Made by a program: the position numbers and the translations under genes
Notes under the pieces: generated by a model
Databases searched by the model: none
What the model was told of the DNA's origin: nothing
Seen by the model: only the letters and a program-made list of their open reading frames with translations
In this document: in pieces, positions 7,594 to 15,070 of the stretch
Numbering within the stretch: the first letter of the stretch is position 1
Layout: every line of letters begins with the position of its first letter
Assembly: GCA_900766265.1 (NCBI GenBank)
Contig: CAAFUS010000010.1
Coordinates: 372,001 to 436,000 of the forward strand
DNA from: Pseudomonadaceae bacterium
GTDB lineage: Bacteria; Pseudomonadota; Gammaproteobacteria; Pseudomonadales; Pseudomonadaceae
Direction of reading: 5' to 3'
DNA length: 64,000 nucleotides

Positions 7594-8343
7594 TCACAGC
7601 AACCCCTCCAGCCAACGGTCGAGGCCCTGGAACGCCTCGTGAAAGGTGCGATCGAGCTGCAGCGGGGTGACCGAGACATAGCCCTGCATCACTGCATGGA
7701 AATCGGTACCCGGTCCGCCATCTTCGACGTCTCCGGCCGCCGAAATCCAGTAGCCCTCCTTGCCCCTCGGATTGGCCACCTTGACCGGGGCCTTGGCGCG
7801 CTGCCGGTGCCCCAGGCGCGTCAGCTGAATGCCGCGGATATGGTCCAGCGGCAGATTCGGCACGTTGATGCTGAGTACCGTGCGCTCAGGCACCTGCAGG
7901 CGCGTATGGTTTTGCACCAGCGTGCGGGCGATGTAAGCGGCGGTCGGGAGGTTGTCCGGCTGGCGCGAGACCAGGGAAAAGGCGAATGCCGGCATACCGG
8001 TGAAGCGCCCCTCGATGGCGGCCGCCACGGTGCCCGAATAGAGCACGTCGTCACCAAGGTTAGCGCCCAGGTTGATCCCCGAGACCACCATGTCCGGCGC
8101 CTGCTCGAGCATTCCGTTGATACCCAGGTGAACGCAGTCGGTGGGCGATCCGTTGAGACCGATGAAACCGTTCGGCATGGTCACCGGATGAAGCGGGCGA
8201 TCCAGGGTCAGCGCGCTGCTGGCGCCGCTCATGTCCTGAATCGGGGCGATGACCTGGCACTCGGCGTAATCCGCCAGCGCGTCATAAAGCGCGGCGAGCC
8301 CAGGTGCATACACCCCGTCGTCGTTGGCGATCAGAATACGCAT
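7594..8343 (-). CDS. surE: 5'/3'-nucleotidase SurE
   Basis: A 249-residue nucleoside monophosphatase and exopolyphosphatase of stationary-phase survival. The N-terminal ILIANDDGVYAPG carries the paired metal-binding aspartates (residues 8-9), SGASSALTLDRP (about 39-50) the metal-binding serine loop, and SGINLGANLGDDVLYSGTVAAA (about 88-109) the second ligand region; the stretch is standard for SurE. The ATG overlaps the truD stop as TGATG, a coupling arrangement. Length matches the family (about 250). No oddities were seen. Confidence 0.97.
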   Translation of the reverse strand: MRILIANDDGVYAPGLAALYDALADYAECQVIAPIQDMSGASSALTLDRPLHPVTMPNGFIGLNGSPTDCVHLGINGMLEQAPDMVVSGINLGANLGDDVLYSGTVAAAIEGRFTGMPAFAFSLVSRQPDNLPTAAYIARTLVQNHTRLQVPERTVLSINVPNLPLDHIRGIQLTRLGHRQRAKAPVKVANPRGKEGYWISAAGDVEDGGPGTDFHAVMQGYVSVTPLQLDRTFHEAFQGLDRWLEGLL

Positions 8344-9383
8344 CAGATGTCCGTCTGCCCTGCCAGGCTGACCAGCTCACGAACCACGGCAGTGGCGAAG
8401 CATCCGGTCGGCAGGACGAATTCCAGTTGCAGAATGTCAGGCTCGGGATAATGCCACGACAAGCCCCCGATTGGGAGGCGAAGAATACGCCGTTCGTGCT
8501 CCAGTCGCGCTTGCGCCAGCCAGGCGGCCAATGCCGGTTCGGTCTCGGCCACTCGGCGCTCGAGCGCAGCGGTGGCGCCGGTCGCGGGCGAATCGCCCTG
8601 CCCCCACAGCGCAGCGGTCGGATGGAGGTCGAGAATGCCCAGCCGCGGGTCGCTGCATTCGGCTTCGCCTGCCATGAAATGACTGCGACTGTCGGTGAAG
8701 GCCAGCAGGTCGCCGACCTGCGCCCGGTTCCAGCTGCCCGCCGTGACCCGTTCGGCGAGGATCCGGTTGAACAGGTAACTGCGCGCCGCGGAAAGCAGCC
8801 GTGAACGCAGGTTGCGTGACTCCGGCAGCTCCCCCCGCTCCGCATGCTCCCGGGCACCGACGAGGTTGCCTCCCTGATAGCCGAAACGCTGAGGGCCGTA
8901 GTAGTTGGGAACGCCTTGCTGGCGAATGCGCTCCAGGCGCGCCTCGAGCGCCTGGCGGTCGGCCTGTAGATCGGTCAGGCGCAGCGTGAATCCGTTAGCC
9001 GAATGCGCACCGCGCTGCAGCTTGCGCTGATGCCGCATCTGCCTGAGAAGACGCAGGCTGTCGTTCTCGGCGGCCGCAAGATCCGGGTCGGCCTTGCCGG
9101 GCAGGTGCAGGCTGAACCACTGGCGGGTCAATGCCTGGCGATCCTTCTGCCCGGCATAGCTGATCGCCCGCAGCGGTATCCCGGCGGCGCGCGCGAGGCG
9201 CCGGGCTGCCTCCTCGGTATTCAGGTTGCGCTTCTCGACCCACAGCCATAGGTGCTCGCCCTCCCCTGACAGCGGGATCTCGAGCACCTCGTCGACCTGG
9301 AAGTCCTCTGCCACCGCCTTGAGCACGGCCTGGCCGCAGGGCTCGCCATGGGCCCGGGGGCCGAGCAGCTGATCGTCGGTCAT
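8343..9383 (-). CDS. truD: tRNA pseudouridine(13) synthase TruD
   Basis: Converts U13 of tRNA-Glu to pseudouridine. The protein is 346 residues from the ATG at 9383, which overlaps the ispF stop codon as ATGA; the open frame continues far upstream in Arg-rich nonsense, so the overlap start is preferred. The catalytic aspartate is in YAGQKDRQALTRQW (Asp about 81). NYYGPQRFGYQG (about 145-156) is a family motif, and the TRUD insertion domain occupies roughly 150-300. Lies between ispF and surE in the conserved truD-surE-pcm order. Confidence 0.96.
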   Translation of the reverse strand: MTDDQLLGPRAHGEPCGQAVLKAVAEDFQVDEVLEIPLSGEGEHLWLWVEKRNLNTEEAARRLARAAGIPLRAISYAGQKDRQALTRQWFSLHLPGKADPDLAAAENDSLRLLRQMRHQRKLQRGAHSANGFTLRLTDLQADRQALEARLERIRQQGVPNYYGPQRFGYQGGNLVGAREHAERGELPESRNLRSRLLSAARSYLFNRILAERVTAGSWNRAQVGDLLAFTDSRSHFMAGEAECSDPRLGILDLHPTAALWGQGDSPATGATAALERRVAETEPALAAWLAQARLEHERRILRLPIGGLSWHYPEPDILQLEFVLPTGCFATAVVRELVSLAGQTDI

Positions 9384-9853
9384 GCCTTGACCAGCAGCGC
9401 GACGGCGTGGACCGCAATGCCCTCTTCGCGCCCGACAAAGCCGAGCTTTTCGGTCGTGGTGGCTTTCACGTTGACCTGGTCCATCTCCACTTCCAGATCC
9501 TCGGCGATGGAGGTGCGCATGGTCTCGATGTGCGGCGCCATCTTCGGCGACTGGGCGATGATGGTGGCGTCGACGTTGCCGATCTGCCAGCCACGGGCAC
9601 GCACTTGGGCGACCACGTGTCGCAGCAGAACCCGGCTGTCGGCGCCTTTGAACTGCGGGTCGGTATCGGGAAAATGCTTGCCGATGTCGCCCAGCGCGGC
9701 GGCGCCCAGCAGCGCGTCGCACAACGCGTGCAGCAGCACGTCGCCATCGGAGTGGGCCAGTAGCCCGCAGGTATGGGGAATACGTACACCGCCGAGGGTG
9801 ATGAAGGTCCCCTCGCCGAAGCGATGCACGTCGTAGCCGTGGCCGATACGCAT
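9380..9853 (-). CDS. ispF: 2-C-methyl-D-erythritol 2,4-cyclodiphosphate synthase
   Basis: Fifth enzyme of the MEP isoprenoid pathway: cyclises CDP-ME 2-phosphate with loss of CMP. The 157-residue length equals the family norm. Metal ligands are visible at MRIGHGYDVHRF (Asp8, His10) and LLHALCDA (His42); LAHSDGDV (about 33-40) is the second signature, and KATTTEKLGF (about 130-139) the CMP-binding loop. Start ATG 9853 was chosen because GYDVH must be near the N-terminus; an upstream in-frame ATG at 9922 adds 23 unconserved residues. In P. aeruginosa ispD is a few genes away; here it is also on this strand, about 6.4 kb upstream. Confidence 0.97.
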   Translation of the reverse strand: MRIGHGYDVHRFGEGTFITLGGVRIPHTCGLLAHSDGDVLLHALCDALLGAAALGDIGKHFPDTDPQFKGADSRVLLRHVVAQVRARGWQIGNVDATIIAQSPKMAPHIETMRTSIAEDLEVEMDQVNVKATTTEKLGFVGREEGIAVHAVALLVKA

Positions 9854-9975
9854 AGTGATGTCCACCCAAGCAGAAGCGAGCGGCGATTCTACAGTAGCCG
9901 GGGACAGCGTGAACGTCGCCACGGACGATGGGCAGATCGAAACCGCCGATGATGACCATCGACCGAATCAATTAC

Positions 9976-9995
9976 ATATCGTTCGAAGCCGATAT
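9976..9995. promoter_or_regulatory. Candidate operator: ATATCG-N8-CGATAT palindrome
   Basis: A perfect 6+6 inverted repeat lies 37 bases before the ArsR-type regulator start, with a further CGATAT half-site at 10012-10017. Position and symmetry suit a homodimeric winged-helix repressor controlling itself and the downstream ene-reductase. The link to this regulator is inference. Confidence 0.5.
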
Positions 9996-10031
9996 AAAGT
10001 TCGCCCCAACACGATATTCAGCCGTCCTCCC

Positions 10032-10334
10032 ATGCCCGACGAACTCGACGACATCATCAAGGCGCTGGCCCACCCGCTCAGGCGCCAGATTCTCGACTGG
10101 CTCAAGGATTTGCCTGCCAACTTTCCCGATCAGGAGCATCCCCTGGAAAGCGGCGTCTGCGCAGGCCAGATCGACCAGCGCGCCGGGCTCTCGCAATCGA
10201 CCGTTTCGGCACATCTGGCCACCTTGCAACGGGCCGGGCTGGTCACCAGCCGCAAGGTCGGCCAATGGCACTTCTTCAAGCGCAACGAGGAGGCTATCCA
10301 GGCCTTCGTCGAGCGCCTCGGTCGGGAACTCTGA
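10032..10334 (+). CDS. ArsR-family transcriptional regulator
   Basis: A 100-residue winged-helix repressor. DIIKALAHPLRRQILDWL (about 7-24) is the typical ArsR helix 1-2, GLSQSTVSAHLATLQRAGLV (about 52-71) the recognition helix, and the VGQWHFFKRN segment the beta-hairpin wing. There is a single cysteine (Cys43), so a thiolate metal site of the ArsR/SmtB type is unlikely; sensing through one cysteine or through a bound ligand is more plausible. The frame is open upstream, but homology starts at MPDELDD, and a palindrome sits just before it. The XenB-like gene follows after 38 bases on the same strand, implying one operon controlled by this protein. Confidence 0.88.
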   Translation: MPDELDDIIKALAHPLRRQILDWLKDLPANFPDQEHPLESGVCAGQIDQRAGLSQSTVSAHLATLQRAGLVTSRKVGQWHFFKRNEEAIQAFVERLGREL

Positions 10335-10372
10335 CCAAACACTTCTGAACCTTCGCAACCGGAGCCTCACGC

Positions 10373-11422
10373 ATGCCCACACTGTTCGACCCGATCACCA
10401 TTGGTGACCTGCATCTGTCCAACCGCATCGTCATGGCGCCGCTGACGCGCTGCCGCGCAGATCCCGGCCGCGTACCCGGCGAGCTGATGGTCGAATACTA
10501 CGCACAGCGTGCCTCGGCCGGCCTGATCATCAGCGAAGCGACATCTGTCACCCCCATGGGCGTGGGCTATCCGGACACGCCCGGTATCTGGTCCGACGAA
10601 CAGGTCGAGGGCTGGAAGAACATCACCGCGGCCGTGCATGCCAAGGGCGGCAAGATCGTCCTGCAACTGTGGCACGTCGGACGCATCTCCGACCCGGTTT
10701 ACCTGGACGGTCAGTTGCCGGTCGCGCCGAGCGCCATCCAGCCGGCAGGGCACGTCAGTCTCATCCGCCCGATGAAGGACTACGTGACCCCGCGCGCCCT
10801 TGAGACCAATGAGATTCAGGGGATCGTCGAGGCCTATCGCAAGGGCGCCGAAAACGCCAAGAAGGCCGGCTTCGACGGCGTCGAGATCCATGGCGCCAAC
10901 GGCTACCTGCTCGACCAGTTCCTGCAGGACAAGACCAACACGCGCACCGATGCCTACGGCGGCTCCATCGAAAACCGTGCACGGCTGATGCTGGAAGTCA
11001 CCGATGCGGCGATCGGCGTCTGGGGTGCGGGACGCGTCGGCGTCCACCTGGCTCCACGTGCGGACTCCCACGACATGGGCGACTCCAACCTGGCGGACAC
11101 CTTCGGTTACGTGGCTCGCGAGCTCGGAGCCCGTGGCGTTGCCTTCATCTGCACCCGTGAGAAGGAAGGCGCGGACAGCCTCGGCCCGACGCTCAAGCAG
11201 CACTTTGGCGGGGTCTACATCGCCAACGAACGCTTCACCAAGGAACAGGCCAACGCCTGGCTGGCTGAAGGCAAGGCCGATGCGGTGGCCTTCGGCATTC
11301 CCTACATCGCCAACCCGGACCTGGCCGAGCGCCTGCGCCAGGACGCCCCGCTTAACGAGCCGCGTCCGGAGCTCTTCTATGCCAAGGGCGCGGAAGGCTA
11401 TACCGATTATCCGTCGCTCTAA
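10373..11422 (+). CDS. xenB: Alkene reductase of the Old Yellow Enzyme family (XenB/NemA-like)
   Basis: A 349-residue FMN TIM-barrel enzyme that reduces activated C=C bonds and nitro or nitrate-ester compounds with NAD(P)H. It agrees closely, as I remember it, with P. putida XenB along the full length and has the same length. FMN and substrate residues are visible: MAPLTRCRAD (Cys27), the EIHGANGYLLDQF motif with the His173/Asn176 pair that binds the substrate carbonyl, and GGSIENRAR. ATG with GGAG eight bases upstream. Lies behind the ArsR gene and ahead of a strong terminator, so the operon is these two genes. Likely role: electrophile detoxification, consistent with the formaldehyde genes alongside. 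NemA is an alternative name. Confidence 0.92.
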   Translation: MPTLFDPITIGDLHLSNRIVMAPLTRCRADPGRVPGELMVEYYAQRASAGLIISEATSVTPMGVGYPDTPGIWSDEQVEGWKNITAAVHAKGGKIVLQLWHVGRISDPVYLDGQLPVAPSAIQPAGHVSLIRPMKDYVTPRALETNEIQGIVEAYRKGAENAKKAGFDGVEIHGANGYLLDQFLQDKTNTRTDAYGGSIENRARLMLEVTDAAIGVWGAGRVGVHLAPRADSHDMGDSNLADTFGYVARELGARGVAFICTREKEGADSLGPTLKQHFGGVYIANERFTKEQANAWLAEGKADAVAFGIPYIANPDLAERLRQDAPLNEPRPELFYAKGAEGYTDYPSL

Positions 11423-11437
11423 GCTCCGCTGACGGAA

Positions 11438-11472
11438 AAGGCCCGATCGGGTAACCGGCCGGGCCTTTTTTT
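11438..11472 (+). terminator. Intrinsic terminator of the arsR-xenB operon
   Basis: AAGGCCCG (11438-11445) pairs with CGGGCCTT (11460-11467), and the right arm runs into a T-tract to 11472. It begins 16 bases after the xenB stop codon. The complementary A-run lets it also serve the convergent fghA gene. Confidence 0.85.
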
Positions 11473-11522
11473 ATCCGTGTGGATCGTCCCAGCGCGTGGA
11501 TGAGGCTTTGCCGTCATTCACC

Positions 11523-12368
11523 CTAGGCCTTCAATGCCCCGGCGTGATGTTGCAGGTGATCCTCGATGAAGCTGGCGATAAAGAAGTAGCTGTGGTCGTA
11601 CCCAGGCTGCAGGCGCAGCGTCAGCGGATGGCCCGCTGCCTTGGCCGCCTGCTGCAAAGCTTCCGGCTTGAGCTGGGTGGCCATGAAGTCGTCGCGGTCG
11701 CCCTGATCCACCAAAATCGGCAGTTTTTCCTGCGCCGAGGCGATCAGCGCACAGGCATCCCACTCCTTCCAGCGCGCCCGGTCTTCGCCCAGGTAGCGGC
11801 TGAAGGCTTTCTCGCCCCATGGGCAGTCGGCCGGATGGGTAATCGGCGCGAACGCCGAGAGCGAAAGGTAGCGCCCCGGGTTGCGCAGCGCGCAGACCAG
11901 CGCCCCGTGGCCGCCCATGGAGTGGCCGCTGATGCCACGTCGGTCGGAGACCGGGAAGTTGGACTCGATCAGCGCGGGCAGTTCCTGCACGACGTAGTCG
12001 TACATGCGGTAGTGCCGAGCCCAAGGCTCCTCGGTCGCGTTGACATAGAAACCGGCGCCGAGCCCGAAGTCCCAGGCACCCTCTGGATCGTCAGGCACAC
12101 CCTCGCCCCGCGGGCTGGTGTCGGGGGCGACGATGACCAGCCCAAGCTCGGCGGCCATGCGCATCGCACCCGCTTTCTGCATGAAGTTCTCGTCGGTGCA
12201 GGTCAACCCGGACAACCAGTAAAGCACCGGCAGCCTGGCGCCCAGCTCGGCCTGCGGCGGCAGGTAGACAGCGAACACCATGTCGCAATTGAGGCTGCTG
12301 GACCGGTGGCGATAACGCTTGTGCCAGCCGCCGAAGCTCTTCTGGCAAGAAATGTTTTCAAGGGTCAT
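11523..12368 (-). CDS. fghA: S-formylglutathione hydrolase
   Basis: Hydrolyses S-formylglutathione to formate and glutathione, the last step of glutathione-dependent formaldehyde oxidation. A 281-residue alpha/beta hydrolase of the esterase D family. The nucleophile is in GISGHSMGGHGAL (Ser150), and the C-terminal part GYDHSYFFIASF carries the catalytic His; DQGDRDDF is the acid region. WLSGLTCTDENFM (about 51-63) is a family signature. GAGG eight bases before the ATG. Follows adhC on the same strand after a 93-base gap that holds a repeat element, in the order known for P. aeruginosa PA3628-PA3629. Confidence 0.96.
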   Translation of the reverse strand: MTLENISCQKSFGGWHKRYRHRSSSLNCDMVFAVYLPPQAELGARLPVLYWLSGLTCTDENFMQKAGAMRMAAELGLVIVAPDTSPRGEGVPDDPEGAWDFGLGAGFYVNATEEPWARHYRMYDYVVQELPALIESNFPVSDRRGISGHSMGGHGALVCALRNPGRYLSLSAFAPITHPADCPWGEKAFSRYLGEDRARWKEWDACALIASAQEKLPILVDQGDRDDFMATQLKPEALQQAAKAAGHPLTLRLQPGYDHSYFFIASFIEDHLQHHAGALKA

Positions 12369-12380
12369 GGGTATTCCTCG

Positions 12381-12459
12381 CGTAGGGTGGAAAACCGAGA
12401 AGCGGTTTCCACTGGTCGAGGTGGATAAGCCGTCTGGCGACGGCGTTATCCACTCTACG
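12381..12459. repeat. REP/REPIN-like palindromic element
   Basis: Two hairpins in tandem fill the fghA-adhC gap: GTGGAAAACCG / CGGTTTCCAC and GTGGATAA ... TTATCCAC, the latter with an inner GCCGTC / GACGGC stem. The whole is bracketed by CGTAGGGT and ACTCTACG, inverted copies with one mismatch. The form fits the extragenic palindromes common in the P. stutzeri group. It may also attenuate or stabilise the adhC-fghA mRNA. No second copy was seen in this window. Confidence 0.6.
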
Positions 12460-12461
12460 GA

Positions 12462-13577
<1,116 letters not shown>

Positions 13578-13608
13578 GGGCCTGGCTCCTGTCATGGCTG
13601 AATAAACA

Positions 13609-13623
13609 GAGTGTAATTCACTC
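13609..13623. promoter_or_regulatory. Candidate GfnR operator: GAGTG-TAATT-CACTC
   Basis: A perfect 5+5 inverted repeat with AT-rich centre lies in the divergent adhC/gfnR promoter region, 31 bases before the adhC start and 56 before gfnR. LysR-type sites usually have this T-N11-A form. Assignment is by position only. Confidence 0.45.
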
Positions 13624-13679
13624 GCCCTCTGGGATAATTCAAGCCTTGGTAAAACATTGTTGTCACACAGGGATAATGA

Positions 13680-14573
13680 ATGAGCGGTTTTCGTTGGGAT
13701 GGCCTGGACGAGTTCGTCGCCGTGGTCGAGTGCGGCGGTTTCCAGCGCGCGGCCGAGCGCCTGCGCGTCTCCTCTTCCCACGTTAGCCGGCAGGTCGCCG
13801 CGCTGGAGGAGCGCCTGCAAGCCAGGCTGCTCTATCGCACCACCCGGCGCGTGTCGCTCACCGAGGCCGGCCAGGCATTCTACGTGCGCTGCCAGCGGCT
13901 GATCGAGGAGCGCGACCAGGCCTACCTCGCCGTCAGCGACCTGCACAGCGCACCGGCAGGGCTGTTGCGGATGACCGCGGCGGTCGCCTATGGCGAGCGC
14001 TTCATCGTCCCGCTGGTCAACGCCTTCATGGCCCGGCATCCGCAGCTGCGGGTCGAGATCGAGCTCACCAACCGCACCCTCGACCTCGTCCAGGAAGGCT
14101 ATGACCTGGCCATCCGCCTCGGTCGCCTCAGCGAGTCACGCCTGGTTGCCACCCGTCTGGCACCGCGCGCCATGTACCTGTGTGCCGCGCCGGCCTATCT
14201 CGAGCGCTACGGCACGCCGCACACCCTGTCCGAACTGAGCCGACACAACTGCCTGATCGGTACCGGTGATACCTGGACGTTCCAGCTCGACGGCCGCGAA
14301 CAGTTGTTCAAACCCAGCGGCAACTGGCGCTGCAACAGCGGCCATGCCGTGCTCGACGCCGCACTGCGAGGCTTCGGCCTGTGCCAGCTGCCTGACTACT
14401 ACGTCCAGGAGCCGATCCAGCGCGGCGACCTGGTCTCCCTGCTGGAGCCCAACCAGCCGCCGGACACCGCCGTCTGGGCCGTGTATCCCCAGCGACGATT
14501 GCTGTCAGCGAAGGTCGGCGGACTCATCGAGGCACTCAGGACGGGGTTGGCTTCGCGCCCGGAATACTCCTGA
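13680..14573 (+). CDS. gfnR: LysR-family regulator of formaldehyde detoxification
   Basis: A 297-residue LysR regulator: N-terminal winged helix with FQRAAERLRVSSSHVSRQV (about 21-39) as the helix-turn-helix and the typical VAALEERLQARLLYRTTR continuation, then a periplasmic-binding-like effector domain from about residue 90. It is divergent from adhC-fghA. P. aeruginosa PA3630 in the same position is GfnR, required for induction of the adhC-fghA operon by formaldehyde, which supports the name. The effector is probably formaldehyde or a glutathione adduct; the sequence does not show which. The ATG follows GGGATAATGA. Confidence 0.88.
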   Translation: MSGFRWDGLDEFVAVVECGGFQRAAERLRVSSSHVSRQVAALEERLQARLLYRTTRRVSLTEAGQAFYVRCQRLIEERDQAYLAVSDLHSAPAGLLRMTAAVAYGERFIVPLVNAFMARHPQLRVEIELTNRTLDLVQEGYDLAIRLGRLSESRLVATRLAPRAMYLCAAPAYLERYGTPHTLSELSRHNCLIGTGDTWTFQLDGREQLFKPSGNWRCNSGHAVLDAALRGFGLCQLPDYYVQEPIQRGDLVSLLEPNQPPDTAVWAVYPQRRLLSAKVGGLIEALRTGLASRPEYS

Positions 14574-14587
14574 GGCGGGCACACATG

Positions 14588-14676
14588 GCGCAAGCATTCG
14601 GCTTGGAACCCTGTATCGACTGATCCGTCGTAACAATAGAAGGCGGCAGGAAACACCGCCTTCCAAGCCATTGCGC
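14588..14676 (+). other. Structured leader with nested inverted repeats, ahead of the HPF-like gene
   Basis: GCGCAA (14588-14593) pairs with TTGCGC (14671-14676), GGCTTGGAA (14600-14608) with TTCCAAGCC (14661-14669), and inside them GAAGGCGG (14639-14646) with CCGCCTTC (14656-14663). The outer 9-base and the longer inner 8-base stem compete for TTC at 14661-14663; with a 5-base inner stem both can form. The element ends 25 bases before the start codon and 14 before the AGGAG ribosome site. It is either a leader RNA structure controlling the operon or an unlabelled palindromic repeat; termination of gfnR is possible but no T-run follows. Confidence 0.6.
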
Positions 14677-14701
14677 GCAATGCGCCTGACAGGAGACTTG
14701 C

Positions 14702-15022
14702 ATGCACATTCAGGTCAACAGCAATAACAGCATTACCGTTTCTCAAGCGCTGGAAGAGCGCGTACGCGCCACCCTCGAAGGCGAGCTGGAACGTTTCGAT
14801 GAGTACCTGACGCGGCTCGAGGTACACCTGAACGACGAAAGCGCATCGCGAAGCGGCCCCCAGGACAAACGCTGCCAGATCGAGGCACGCCTGAAACACC
14901 ACGATCCGCTGTCGGTCACCCACAAGGCGGATTCGCTGGAACTGGCCATCGACGGTGCCGCCGAAAAGATGCACCACGCCCTGGATCACCTGATAGGCAA
15001 ACTCAGCCGCCGAACAGATTGA
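14702..15022 (+). CDS. HPF/RaiA-family ribosome-associated protein
   Basis: A 106-residue protein with the beta-alpha-beta-beta-beta-alpha arrangement of short hibernation factors: MHIQVNSNNSI, helix ALEERVRATLEGELERF, strands LTRLEVHLNDES and RCQIEARLKHH, and C-terminal helix ELAIDGAAEKMHHALDHLIGKL. Family members bind the 30S decoding centre where tRNA and mRNA sit and keep 70S or 100S ribosomes inactive. It lacks the extra C-terminal dimerisation domain of long HPF. AGGAG ribosome site seven bases upstream. The eRF1-like gene follows after 48 bases, and a structured leader precedes it. A housekeeping HPF is expected near rpoN elsewhere, so this would be a second paralogue (inference). Sequence divergence from E. 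coli HPF/RaiA is substantial; family assignment is from pattern. Confidence 0.82.
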   Translation: MHIQVNSNNSITVSQALEERVRATLEGELERFDEYLTRLEVHLNDESASRSGPQDKRCQIEARLKHHDPLSVTHKADSLELAIDGAAEKMHHALDHLIGKLSRRTD

Positions 15023-15070
15023 CACCCACCCCCGAGGGATCGAATCGAGTCACACGCAAAGAGGTGCACT

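Noticed and set aside
9384..9971. N-terminal extension of truD of about 196 codons
   Set aside because: It is ispF read in another frame. The overlapping ATGA start at 9383 gives the conserved truD N-terminus.
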